Shown: positions 9,360-17,500, counted from the stretch's first letter. The stretch: 64,000 nucleotides of DNA from PALSA-270 sp963770245 (GCA_963770245.1 CAVYOX010000016.1:186001-250000); one strand, 5' to 3'. Made by a program: numbers and translations. The notes: generated by a model from the sequence alone, not told the origin.

Positions 9360-10187
9360 GTGAATTCCGCTCGCCAACCTTACACCGGGCGGCTTCATGC
9401 CGTGATTCTGGATTGGGCAGGGACCACGGTGGATTACGGAAGCCTGGCCCCCGTCCGTGTGCTGCAAGAGGTCTTCGCCGACCGGGAAATCCAGGTGAGT
9501 GAAGACGAAGCACGCCAGGATATGGGAATTCTCAAGAAAGACCACATTCGCGCTCTCCTCGGTTATCCGCGGATTCGCGCGGCCTGGGAGGAGCAGCATG
9601 GGCAGGTCCCCGGCGAAGCGGACGTGGAAAGCCTGTTCGCTGATTTCATTCCTCGGCAGATGGAGTGCCTGGCGCAATACTCCGCGCCGATTCCAGCGCT
9701 TGTCGAGGCGGTGCGGCAATTGCGCGCTCGCGGGCTAAAGATTGGAAGCACCACGGGCTATACACGGCCCATGCTGGAGATCTTGCTTCGCCATGCTGCT
9801 CTCGAAGGCTATGCGCCGGATTGTGCCCTCTGTCCCGACGATGTAGGGGCTGGACGCCCCTTTCCCTGGATGATTTATGAGAATGCAGTTCGCCTGAAGG
9901 TTTATCCGCTCCAAGCGATCATCAAGGTGGGCGATACGATCAGCGATATTGCGGAAGGCTTGAACGCCGGCACCTGGGCAGTCGCGGTCGCACAAACCGG
10001 CAACATGATTGGAGTGACGGAAGAGCGATGGCGGGAATGGCCGGACTTAGAACGATCAAAGCGCCTGCAAGCTGCACGCTCGAAACTGCTGGCCGCGGGC
10101 GCACACTACGTAATCGACACGCTGGCTGATTTCGCTGGGGTTGTCGATCAGATTGAGGCCCGGCTGCAGACGGGAGAGCGGCCATGA
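9360..10187 (+). CDS. phnX: Phosphonoacetaldehyde hydrolase (phosphonatase)
   Basis: HAD-superfamily C-P bond hydrolase that splits phosphonoacetaldehyde to acetaldehyde and phosphate. The nucleophile motif ILDWAGTTVD sits at residues 16-25 (Asp18), the Schiff-base lysine region is MGILKKDHIRALL, and the acidic HAD motif is KVGDTISDIAEGLNAG. The CDPDDVGAGRPFPWMIYENA-type block is also typical. I chose GTG 9360 because GGGGAGG lies just upstream and it gives 275 residues, close to the normal length; an ATG at 9204 would overlap the preceding gene and add a non-conserved 52-residue extension. The 3' end overlaps the transporter start by 4 bases (ATGA). Confidence 0.93.
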   Translation: MNSARQPYTGRLHAVILDWAGTTVDYGSLAPVRVLQEVFADREIQVSEDEARQDMGILKKDHIRALLGYPRIRAAWEEQHGQVPGEADVESLFADFIPRQMECLAQYSAPIPALVEAVRQLRARGLKIGSTTGYTRPMLEILLRHAALEGYAPDCALCPDDVGAGRPFPWMIYENAVRLKVYPLQAIIKVGDTISDIAEGLNAGTWAVAVAQTGNMIGVTEERWREWPDLERSKRLQAARSKLLAAGAHYVIDTLADFAGVVDQIEARLQTGERP

Positions 10188-11593
10188 TCTCCTCGCCCCA
10201 GCGACGCGGATTGCAGCGTCACGGAACCCAAGGTCGCGGAACAACCACCCCTAAATCGGCCCGGTTATTGCGCTGGCAAATGCTGACCGTCGCGCTCATG
10301 CTGGTGGGCTATTCCGGATATTATCTTTGCCGGTCGAACTTTTCCGTGGCGCTACCGCTAATCGCGGATGAGTTGGCCGCTCGCGGCCTCGCTCCCGATG
10401 TCGCGCGTATACGGCTGGGCACGATCGCCTCCCTCGGAGTGATGGCTTACGCGGCAGGCAAGTTTCCGGCCGGCGCGATCTCTGATTTTCTCGGGGGCAG
10501 GCGCAATTTTCTCGGTGGCATGATCGGTTCCGTCGCCTTCACCCTGCTATTCGCACTGGCGGGTGGGCTCCCGTTGTTTACTTTGGCGTGGACTGGCAAC
10601 CGTTTTGTCCAGTCTCTGGGTTGGGTTGGTATGGTCAAAGTTTCTTCGCGATGGTTTTCCTATCACAGTTACGGCACCGTGATGGGAATCATCAGCTTGA
10701 GTTATTTGTTTGGCGATGCCGCCTCGCGTTCCTTCATGGCTTGGCTCATCGGTCATGGATTGGGCTGGCGTGGCATCTTCCTGGTGGCAGCCGGAACACT
10801 TCTTACCCTGTTCCTCATCAATCTCGTTCTGCTCAGGGAAAATCCAGGCGCGGTCGGCGAATCGGAGCCCGAGGGTAATCCGTTGGCCATTGTCACAGGT
10901 GCAACTGCCGAGACAGGTAGAGTGGCAGAGAAAGATCAGCAAGCATCGCTGAAAAGCCTGTGGCATTCCCTGCGGTTGCTGTTCGGCAATTACGGATTCT
11001 GCTTGGTATGCGTGCTTTCGTTCGGCTTCACTTTGGTTCGCGAGACCTTCAATCTCTGGACTCCGACTTACTTCATTCAAGCGCTGGGACTCAGCAAAGC
11101 CGACGCCGCACAACAGAGTGCGCTTTTCCCTCTGTTCGGAGGAATTTCCGTTCTTCTGGCCGGATTCATCAGTGACCGCCTCGGGCAGACCGGCCGCGCC
11201 GCCATCATCTTCTATGGATTGCTGCTCACCGGAGCAGTTCTTTTCGGGCTGGGACATTTTGCATTCGGGTCTTCCCGGGTTCTGCCGGTGGCGCTGGTGG
11301 CCCTGGTGGCCTTTCTGATGATCGGTCCATACTCCTACTTGGCGGGCGCGATTGCTCTCGATCTTGGCGGCAAACAACGCAGTGCCACCGCTTCCGGCAT
11401 GATCGATGGAGTTGGATATGTGGGCGGAATTCTTGCCGGCGACAGCGTCGCCCGGGTTTCGATTGCGTATGGATGGAAGGGCGCCTTCACCATGCTCGCA
11501 GTCGTGGTTTGGTTCTCCGGCGTTGCTGCCTTGCTGTACCTGCGTAGCTTTCGGAGCAAAACGCTGATTCCTGCCATCGCCGAGGAGAGCTAA
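10184..11593 (+). CDS. MFS transporter, organophosphate:phosphate antiporter-like
   Basis: A 469-residue inner-membrane protein with about 12 hydrophobic segments. The N-terminal stretch GYSGYYLCRSNFSVALPLIA and the central VSRWFSYHSYGTVMGIISLSYL-like block resemble GlpT/UhpT-type (OPA) carriers that take up phosphorylated small molecules. The first 30 residues are a basic cytoplasmic tail. It starts inside the end of phnX (ATGA overlap) and its stop overlaps the next start (TAATG), so all these genes are translationally coupled. In this operon it most likely imports the phosphonate across the inner membrane in place of a PhnCDE-type ABC transporter. Substrate inferred. Confidence 0.85.
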   Translation: MISSPQRRGLQRHGTQGRGTTTPKSARLLRWQMLTVALMLVGYSGYYLCRSNFSVALPLIADELAARGLAPDVARIRLGTIASLGVMAYAAGKFPAGAISDFLGGRRNFLGGMIGSVAFTLLFALAGGLPLFTLAWTGNRFVQSLGWVGMVKVSSRWFSYHSYGTVMGIISLSYLFGDAASRSFMAWLIGHGLGWRGIFLVAAGTLLTLFLINLVLLRENPGAVGESEPEGNPLAIVTGATAETGRVAEKDQQASLKSLWHSLRLLFGNYGFCLVCVLSFGFTLVRETFNLWTPTYFIQALGLSKADAAQQSALFPLFGGISVLLAGFISDRLGQTGRAAIIFYGLLLTGAVLFGLGHFAFGSSRVLPVALVALVAFLMIGPYSYLAGAIALDLGGKQRSATASGMIDGVGYVGGILAGDSVARVSIAYGWKGAFTMLAVVVWFSGVAALLYLRSFRSKTLIPAIAEES

Positions 11594-12747
11594 TGGATCG
11601 CAACCCGTGCATGGAACCAACTAGCGTGGCAGCCGTTTCCCACGATGAGGCCCAATTGCGCATCACTTGGAGCGATGGCCACAGCAGCAACTTCGATTCC
11701 CTCTGGCTCCGGGATAACTGCCCTGAAGATCGCGATCCTAGGACTGGACAGCGGCGAGTCGATATCGCCGAGCTGCCGTCAGATCCGAAGCTGCTCTGGG
11801 TTCGTCAACTCGATGACAACTCGCTCGAAATTCTCTGGCTCGACGAACCGCGCCGTGCGCAATTCTCTGTGTCCTGGCTTCGCCGGCATTGCTATTGCGA
11901 CCAGCATCAGCGTTCGCCATCTCCCGCCCCGCTGCTATGGCGCGGATCAGCCGCTGGCATCCGACGAGTTCGATACTCCGATGTTCTCAGCCGGTTTGAG
12001 GCGCGAGGCAATTGGTTGACATCGCTCATTCGATACGGCATTGCTTTTCTTTCCGAGGTCCCTTGTGAGCACGGAAAAGTGCTGCCGGTCGCAACTCTGG
12101 CGGGATATGTGACGGAAACCAACTACGGCCGGATCTTCGATGTGAGGTCCGTGCCGGATCCCAACAATCTCGCCTACACTGACGCCGGGCTCGGCTTGCA
12201 CACCGACAATCCCTATCGCGATCCCGTGCCTGGCTTTCAATTTCTGCACTGCCTGCACTGCAGTGATGACGGTGGCGAGAGCCTGTTCGCAGATGGTTTC
12301 GCCGTCGCCGCGGACATGAAGGCTCGGGATCCTGAGGGCTTTGCGGTTCTCAGCCGCACACCAGTACGTTTCGCTTTCAGGGATGCTCACTGCGATTTAA
12401 CGGTTGAGCGGCCTCTGATCGCACTCGACTATGGCGGAGATATCGCAGCCATTCATTACAACAATCGGTCGATCGCACCCCTGTTTATTCCGAGCAACGA
12501 GATGCAAGGCTACTACCGCGCCTATCGTCTGTTTTCCCAAATGCTGCGGGACCCGCAATACATGATGCGGATCAGGCTTCAGCCCGGCGATCTCGTGGCT
12601 TTTTATAATCGCCGCGTCCTCCACGGTCGAACCGGCTTCACTGACCTGGGCGTCCCACGTCATTTGCAAGGCTGTTATGTATCTGAGGACAGCGTGTTCA
12701 GCAATTTCGCACTTCTGCAGCGGAATCCGGAGAAACTCCTGGCATGA
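11593..12747 (+). CDS. tmpA: TmpA-like Fe(II)/2-oxoglutarate dioxygenase (gamma-butyrobetaine hydroxylase family)
   Basis: A 384-residue enzyme of the BBOX/TauD superfamily. The N-terminal domain carries the Cys/His-rich pattern of the zinc-binding domain (LWLRDNCPEDRD, WLRRHCYCDQHQR). The catalytic jelly roll has the iron triad H203-x-D205 (GLGLHTDNPYRDP) and H344 (VLHGRTGF). Members were long annotated as betaine hydroxylases; TmpA was shown to hydroxylate C1 of 2-(trimethylammonio)ethylphosphonate. The pairing with a TmpB/PhnZ-like gene overlapping by 4 bases is the strongest evidence for this role here, as opposed to true gamma-butyrobetaine hydroxylation. Action on other N-methylated aminoethylphosphonates cannot be excluded. 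Confidence 0.85.
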   Translation: MDRNPCMEPTSVAAVSHDEAQLRITWSDGHSSNFDSLWLRDNCPEDRDPRTGQRRVDIAELPSDPKLLWVRQLDDNSLEILWLDEPRRAQFSVSWLRRHCYCDQHQRSPSPAPLLWRGSAAGIRRVRYSDVLSRFEARGNWLTSLIRYGIAFLSEVPCEHGKVLPVATLAGYVTETNYGRIFDVRSVPDPNNLAYTDAGLGLHTDNPYRDPVPGFQFLHCLHCSDDGGESLFADGFAVAADMKARDPEGFAVLSRTPVRFAFRDAHCDLTVERPLIALDYGGDIAAIHYNNRSIAPLFIPSNEMQGYYRAYRLFSQMLRDPQYMMRIRLQPGDLVAFYNRRVLHGRTGFTDLGVPRHLQGCYVSEDSVFSNFALLQRNPEKLLA

Positions 12748-13292
12748 ACATTGTGGATGAAATATTTGATCTATTTCGACAGCGAGGAGGGACCGCCTAC
12801 CTCGGCGAGCCGGTCTCAGTGCTCGAGCACTGCGTACAGGCTGCGCAGGAGGGGGAGAAAGCCGGCGCCGCCCCGTCGCTGATTGTCGCAGCTTTATTAC
12901 ATGACATCGGCCATCTCATGCATGATTTGCCGGAGCACGTGGCTGAGCGCGGTATTGATTCGCGGCACGAAGACCTCGCCTGCCAATGGCTGTCGCGATA
13001 TTTCGGCCCCGAGGTCACAGAACCTATCCGCCTCCACGTTGTCGCCAAGCGCTATTTGTGCCGGGCCGACCCCGGCTACCTGCGCCACCTTTCCCCGGCT
13101 TCGGTCCAGAGTCTTGGCCTGCAGGGTGGGCCGCTGCCAGAAGGAGAAGCCCAAGAATTCATCGCTTCTCCTTATTCCCAGCAGGCGATTCTGGTCCGGC
13201 GCTGGGACGATCTTGCCAAAGTTCCTGCATTGCCCACACCAAAACTGCAGCATTACGTGTGCCGCGAGTACACCAACCGCAAGGGGGTGTGA
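12744..13292 (+). CDS. tmpB: TmpB/PhnZ-like HD-domain mixed-valent diiron oxygenase (5' exon, intron-interrupted)
   Basis: Cleaves the C-P bond of the 1-hydroxylated phosphonate made by TmpA, using O2 and a Fe(II)/Fe(III) centre. The diagnostic N-terminal pattern Y19-L-G-E22-P-V-S-V-L-E-H29 matches the Tyr and Glu gates and first His of PhnZ. The HD pair is LLH53-D54-IGH57, with H75 and H98 (LHVVAKRYLC) as further ligands and a late RRWDDLAK Asp. Coordinates given are those of the unspliced reading (182 residues, ending in the intron's own GTG-TGA). If the group II intron splices between 13286 and 15125, the protein gains 13 residues in frame and ends at 15166. Overlaps tmpA by 4 bases. Confidence 0.88.
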   Translation: MNIVDEIFDLFRQRGGTAYLGEPVSVLEHCVQAAQEGEKAGAAPSLIVAALLHDIGHLMHDLPEHVAERGIDSRHEDLACQWLSRYFGPEVTEPIRLHVVAKRYLCRADPGYLRHLSPASVQSLGLQGGPLPEGEAQEFIASPYSQQAILVRRWDDLAKVPALPTPKLQHYVCREYTNRKGV

Positions 13293-13801
13293 AAACTGCA
13301 AGAGAGATGAGGGAAGGTCCCTCGGAAGCCGGCGATCAGGAGCCGGCTCCAAACCACTGCGAGCTGCTGGCGTTAAGAGCGTTGGTGGTGAGCGTCGCAG
13401 GAAAAGGCGGGAAGTAAAACCTGTCAGGTGAGATCTGGAGAGACGAGCGCAAGCGAACCACTGATGACGTGCCGAAATTCACAGGACGATGTCGAAACCG
13501 GGGGGAAGGTAGTGGCTCCCGGGACGAGTTTGGGCGGAGCCCTGAAGCCCGGCCCAAGCGGCATCCGGCTTGGAGGTGGCGTGAATCCAGATCAGGCTCT
13601 TTTGTGGAACGCGGGAACCTGTCGCTCCAATGTTAAGGGAGAAGCTCAAGTGGGAAATCCCTGCAAGGGCAAGAGTACCGATGTGGAGAACAGGGACGGA
13701 GCAGTCCGTAGTAGGGATGAAAGCTCGGTAATAGGGCTGGACCGAAGGGACTGCGGTAACCCGCCAAGGACAGGTGGCCAACCGGCAACGGGAGGAGCCA
13801 C

Positions 13802-15061
13802 ATGACCAAGGCAAAGCCGTTTGACATCCCGAAGCGGGAAGTCTGGGAGGCCTTCAAGAAGGTGAAGGCCAACCAAGGAGCGGCCGGAGTAGATGGGCAG
13901 TCGATCGCAGACTTTGAGATTGATCTTAAGAACAATCTCTACAAGCTCTGGAATCGACTGTCCTCGGGAAGCTATCTCCCCCAAGCGGTGCGGCGGGTGG
14001 ACATTCCGAAGGCGGGGGGCGGGACACGGCCGTTGGGTATCCCAACGGTGGCGGACCGAATCGCGCAAGAGGTTGTCCGTCGGTATCTGGAGCCTCGACT
14101 GGACCCTTTGTTCCATGCGGACTCCTACGGTTACCGACCAGGCCGCTCAGCGATCGATGCCGTGCGCACAGCGCGTCAGCGCTGCTGGCGATACAACTGG
14201 GTGCTCGACCTCGATATCAAAGCGTTCTTCGACACGATTCCGCATGAGTTGCTCCTCAAGGCATTGCGGGCACATACCGACTGCCGCTGGGTAATGCTCT
14301 ATGTAGAACGCTGGTTGAAGGCGCCTGTGCAAAGGGAGGATGGCTGCATTGAGTCTCGGAATGCGGGAACTCCGCAAGGATCGGTCGTGAGTCCAATCCT
14401 AGCGAATCTGTTTCTGCATTACACGTTCGACTTGTGGATGACACGGACCCATCCCGCTGTTCCCTTTGAACGGTATGCGGATGACGCGATCTGCCACTGC
14501 CGGACTGAGTCCGAGGCCGAAGCCTTGCGCATCGCTCTTGCGGAGCGGTTCGCGGCTTGTGGGTTGGTGCTTCACCCGCAGAAAACGAAAATAGTCTACT
14601 GCGCGGATACCAACCGCAAGGGACGCTATCCCACAGTCCAGTTCGACTTCCTCGGCTATACGTTCCGACCGAGGTTTACGGCCTGGCCCAACGGAACCTA
14701 TGGCGTCTCGTTCTTGCCCGCGGCGTCCCAAGGAGCGCTCAAGGAAATGCGTCGGGAAGTCCGGCGATGGGGTCTCCAGAACCGGACCGACACGGCCCTT
14801 AATGACCTGGCCCGAATGGTAAATCCTTACATCCGGGGTTGGATCAACTACTACAGTCACTTCTACAAGTCGGCGCTGCATGACAGTCTGCGCCGAATCG
14901 ACTTCCATCTGAGGAAATGGGCTCGCCGCAAATACAAGCGCTTCACGCAAAAGCCGAAAAGCGCGCGTGAGTGGCTCACCCGTATCATCCGGAACAGCCC
15001 AGAGCTTTTCGCGCACTGGCCGCTTCTTCATGCCAACAGCCGGATACTGGGAGCCGGATGA
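13802..15061 (+). CDS. ltrA: Group II intron reverse transcriptase/maturase
   Basis: The 419-residue protein contains the reverse transcriptase blocks in order: KANQGAAGVDG (RT-0/1), RPLGIPTVADRIAQEVV, FHADSYGYRPGRSAIDAV, LDLDIKAFFDTIPHELL, GTPQGSVVSPILANLFLHY, and the catalytic FERYADDAICHC with the YADD box. It is followed by the DFLGYTFRPR block, then a maturase domain X with the GWINYYSHFYKS motif. There is no HNH endonuclease domain after it, so the element would depend on DNA replication or exposed single strands for retrohoming. The ATG has a GGGAGGAGCC site. The stop codon lies inside intron domain V, at its 5' strand, a common compact arrangement. Confidence 0.95.
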   Translation: MTKAKPFDIPKREVWEAFKKVKANQGAAGVDGQSIADFEIDLKNNLYKLWNRLSSGSYLPQAVRRVDIPKAGGGTRPLGIPTVADRIAQEVVRRYLEPRLDPLFHADSYGYRPGRSAIDAVRTARQRCWRYNWVLDLDIKAFFDTIPHELLLKALRAHTDCRWVMLYVERWLKAPVQREDGCIESRNAGTPQGSVVSPILANLFLHYTFDLWMTRTHPAVPFERYADDAICHCRTESEAEALRIALAERFAACGLVLHPQKTKIVYCADTNRKGRYPTVQFDFLGYTFRPRFTAWPNGTYGVSFLPAASQGALKEMRREVRRWGLQNRTDTALNDLARMVNPYIRGWINYYSHFYKSALHDSLRRIDFHLRKWARRKYKRFTQKPKSAREWLTRIIRNSPELFAHWPLLHANSRILGAG

Positions 15062-15084
15062 GCCGAGAGGCTCACGTCCGGTTC
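15051..15084 (+). ncRNA. Group II intron domain V
   Basis: Exactly 34 bases: GAGCCGGAT pairs with GTCCGGTTC, with an inner stem GAGCC/GGCTC capped by a GAGA tetraloop and a two-base asymmetric bulge. This is the catalytic core hairpin of bacterial group II introns, and it overlaps the maturase stop codon. Confidence 0.88.
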
Positions 15085-15124
15085 TGAGAGAGCGCGGTGG
15101 TGAAACTCCGCCGCGCCACTCGCC

Positions 15125-15166
15125 CGCGGACTGCTGGAATCGACCGCCCGGAGGGATGTGGCATGA
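15125..15166 (+). CDS. tmpB: Predicted 3' exon of tmpB
   Basis: If the intron is removed, the frame continues from the glycine codon at 13284-13286 into 14 codons here: R G L L E S T A R R D V A and a TGA at 15164-15166. The TGA overlaps the ATG of the phosphodiesterase gene (ATGA at 15163), the same 4-base coupling seen at two other junctions of this operon. Without splicing these bases would be only a leader of the next gene. Confidence 0.65.
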   Translation, partial: RGLLESTARRDVA

Positions 15167-16554
15167 AGACATGGCGCGATCGGTTCCATGGAATCGAGGT
15201 TTTGATTCTTGTCGCTCTCCTTAGCACCGCATCGAACCTACTCGCCCAACCACCCCGGCGGCCTTTCGTCATGCTCATCTCAATCGACGGCTTGCGTCCC
15301 GATAACGTGCTGCGGGCGGATGAGCTCGGACTGAAGATCCCCAATCTGCGCCGTTTCCTGGCGGATGGCGCTTACGCGACCGGCGTCAGGGGCGTACTGC
15401 CGACCGTAACCTATCCCAGCCACACCACCATGCTGACCGGAGTCAGTCCGGCCGTGCACGGAATCGTCGCCAACACGACCTTTGACCCACTGGGGAAAAA
15501 CTATGGCGGTTGGTACTGGTACGCCGAGGATATCAAGGTGGCCACGCTATGGGATCTAGCCGCCAGGAACGGAGTGTCGACTGCGAATGTGTATTGGCCG
15601 GTAAGCGTGGGTGCCAACGTTACCTACAACATTTCCCAAATTTGGCGAGCCGGCACCGAGGACGACCGCAAACTTCAGCGCTCGCTTTCAACCCCAGGAC
15701 TTCTAAGTGCACTGGAGAAAGAGCTGGACACTTCTTTTCCGCTGGGCTCCGATGAATCCATTGAAGCGGATGAACTCAGAGGGCGCTTTGCCAATGTATT
15801 GCTGCAAGACAAGAAGCCGGCATTTATGACCGTCTATCTCACCGCGCTCGATCACATTGAGCACGAAACTGGTCCGTTCAGCAAGGAGAGTCTGGGCGTC
15901 CTCGAAAGGCTGGACGCAGTCGTGGGAAAACTGCAGCAAAAGGCCGAAGAGCAGGGTCCGGCTGTGATTTGCGTAGTTTCGGATCACGGCTTCGCGAAGA
16001 CGGATAAAGAGCTGAACTTGAATTCCGCCCTCCGGCAAGCTGGCCTGATCGAGCTGAACCCGGATGGTTCGGTGAAGTCGTGGCGCGCATCAGCATGGCT
16101 GGCGGGAGGTTCCGCTGCGATTATGCTCAAAGACCCGGCCGATAGCGACGCCAATACAAAAGTACACCAGCTCTTGGACCAGATGCTGGCTGACCCGGCG
16201 GCAGGAATCGCCCATGTCCTCGAACCTGCCGAGTTCAACGCTGGCGGAGGGTATCCCGGCGCGACGGTTGTCGTCGACCTGAAGCCTGGCTATCAGCTTG
16301 GTCCAAAACTGGATGGACCGGTTGTAGCGCCACGAAAGCCAGGCGGAATGCATGGGTATCTCCCCGAGAATCCGGATATGCTGTCCTCCTTCTTTCTGGT
16401 TGGGCCCGGCATCCAGCGCGGATTCTCACTAGGAATTATCGACATGCGGGATATCGCCCCAACCCTCGGGGAACTGCTGGGCTTCGAGTTGAGCACGGCA
16501 CAGGGGCACAGCCTGGTTCGAAGGATTGCTCTGGTCTCGGCTTCTTCACCATAG
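15163..16554 (+). CDS. Secreted type I phosphodiesterase/nucleotide pyrophosphatase (alkaline phosphatase superfamily)
   Basis: A 463-residue enzyme with a signal peptide (about residues 1-30, cut near NLLAQ), so periplasmic or exported. Metal and nucleophile motifs of the NPP family are all visible: LISIDGLRPD (first Asp), PTVTYPSHTTMLTG (Thr nucleophile region), ALDHIEHETG, VVSDHGFAKTD and GGMHGYLPENPDM (late His). It hydrolyses phosphodiester-like bonds; the exact substrate is unknown. The start at 15163 overlaps the predicted tmpB stop, which places it in the phosphonate operon before the intron came in. A plausible role is to free phosphonate head groups from esters such as phosphonolipid fragments before uptake (inference). 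Confidence 0.88.
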   Translation: MKTWRDRFHGIEVLILVALLSTASNLLAQPPRRPFVMLISIDGLRPDNVLRADELGLKIPNLRRFLADGAYATGVRGVLPTVTYPSHTTMLTGVSPAVHGIVANTTFDPLGKNYGGWYWYAEDIKVATLWDLAARNGVSTANVYWPVSVGANVTYNISQIWRAGTEDDRKLQRSLSTPGLLSALEKELDTSFPLGSDESIEADELRGRFANVLLQDKKPAFMTVYLTALDHIEHETGPFSKESLGVLERLDAVVGKLQQKAEEQGPAVICVVSDHGFAKTDKELNLNSALRQAGLIELNPDGSVKSWRASAWLAGGSAAIMLKDPADSDANTKVHQLLDQMLADPAAGIAHVLEPAEFNAGGGYPGATVVVDLKPGYQLGPKLDGPVVAPRKPGGMHGYLPENPDMLSSFFLVGPGIQRGFSLGIIDMRDIAPTLGELLGFELSTAQGHSLVRRIALVSASSP

Positions 16555-16844
16555 AAGTCTTTCGACTCCGCCGGGATGGCCGGCGTTTCTCAAGCAGTTG
16601 AATCTTGCCAAAGCCCCATGAGCGACCGGTCCGTGGTCGGCTGACCCGGTCGGTTGTCCCCAACCCACTCTTCCACGCCCTTCGCGCTCACTTTAGACTA
16701 TCTAACAAAACTCCTTACTCACCCACGGGCCCTGTTGGTGCCACGAACGTGCCGGTCATCCCGGTATACGCATTATCAGAGGGCGCCCCGTTAAGCCAGG
16801 TTTTGAGTGTGATGCAGAACGCTACCGAAAGGAGTACCCAACTA
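16555..16844. other. Spacer between operon end and IS110 remnant
   Basis: No gene seen. The last 100 bases before the transposase, including AAAGGAGTACC near 16830, probably belong to the insertion element's left side. Confidence 0.4.
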
Positions 16845-16864
16845 TTGACATTAAGTATATCGGC

Positions 16865-17290
16865 ATGGACGTTCACAAAGAAACCATTTCGATCGCGGTG
16901 ATGAAGGACGATGGGAGACTGGTGATGGAATCCATCATCGAAATCAAAACGAGCACCATCCTGCAGTTTGTCCACGGGGTACGCGGTGATTTGCATGTGA
17001 CGTTTGAAGAAGGAGCCTGGGCCGCTTGGCTGTATGACTTACTGAAGCCACACGTCACGGAGCTCGTAGTGTGCAATCCACGGAAAAACGCCGTGATGAA
17101 GCAAGGCAATAAGAGCGACAAGATTGACGCGCGCAAGCTCGCCGATCTGCTGCGCGGCGGATATCTGCGCTCGGCCCAAGGAACGCCAGGCAGACCGCCG
17201 AAGTCCTTTATCAAGCGCGTGATTCCTGTCCTGAGATGTCCTTGCCGACCTTGTGAAGATCGGGCTTGCTCCACGAATGAGCAGTGTTGA
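16865..17290 (+). pseudogene. IS110-family transposase, N-terminal fragment
   Basis: The first ~105 residues match the DEDD (RuvC-like) domain of IS110 transposases: GMDVHKETISIAVM with the first Asp, VTFEEGAWAAWLYDLL, VVCNPRKNAVMKQGNKSDKIDARKLADLLRGGYLRS. After about 17170 the similarity stops and the remaining residues are unrelated, so the transposase_20 C-terminal half with the catalytic Ser is gone. In-frame sequence continues upstream to about 16830 (EYPTIDIKYIGMD), so the true start may be a few codons earlier. It marks the left border of a rearranged accessory region. Confidence 0.82.
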
Positions 17291-17479
17291 CGGTCATCGA
17301 CCGCAGACTGCGAATCTCGTCTGGCTGCAAAATGCTCATGCTGTTTAATGTCAGTTTGTACTACTTTTCGTACTAGCTTTCCGCGAAGAAGGCGAATCGT
17401 GAGAAATCTGAGAATAGTGCGGCTGAGTATTTTCAGCAAGTTACTGACAGGATTGGACTTGCGGATTGGCTTCAGAGTA

Positions 17480-17500
17480 CGAGTCCTACCTGAGGAGCCA
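17480..17500 (+). repeat. tRNA-Asn-like 3' end, left copy (candidate attachment site)
   Basis: Twenty-one bases identical to 33256-33276. They read as a tRNA T-loop/T-stem and acceptor 3' strand ending in GCCA (GAGTCCTAC...GAGGAGCCA), the end of many bacterial tRNA-Asn genes. No 5' half is present, so this is not a tRNA. It lies 129 bases before an integrase-derived gene, the usual layout of an island attachment site. Confidence 0.65.

Larger units (their letters stand above)
13287..15124 (+). mobile_element. Full-length group II intron with maturase ORF, inserted in tmpB
   Basis: The element begins with GTGTGAAAA at 13287, runs through about 515 bases of structured 5' RNA (domains I-III expected), encodes a maturase in domain IV, and ends with domain V (15051-15084), a domain VI hairpin (GCGCGGTGG/CCGCCGCGC around 15091-15116) and CCACTCGCC. 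The 3' end resembles the usual CTACTCGAC ending. These boundaries leave tmpB codons in frame across the junction. A possible EBS1 (CTCTTT, 13597-13602) can pair with wobbles to the 5' exon end AAGGGG; this is tentative. All parts look intact, so the intron may be active. Confidence 0.85.

Noticed and set aside
10547..11620. A 357-codon reverse frame opposite the MFS transporter
   Set aside because: Antisense shadow; highly polar composition without motif, while the forward frame is a clear transporter.
12397..13352. Reverse-strand frames across tmpA and tmpB
   Set aside because: Shadows of two genes whose metal-binding motifs are intact on the forward strand.
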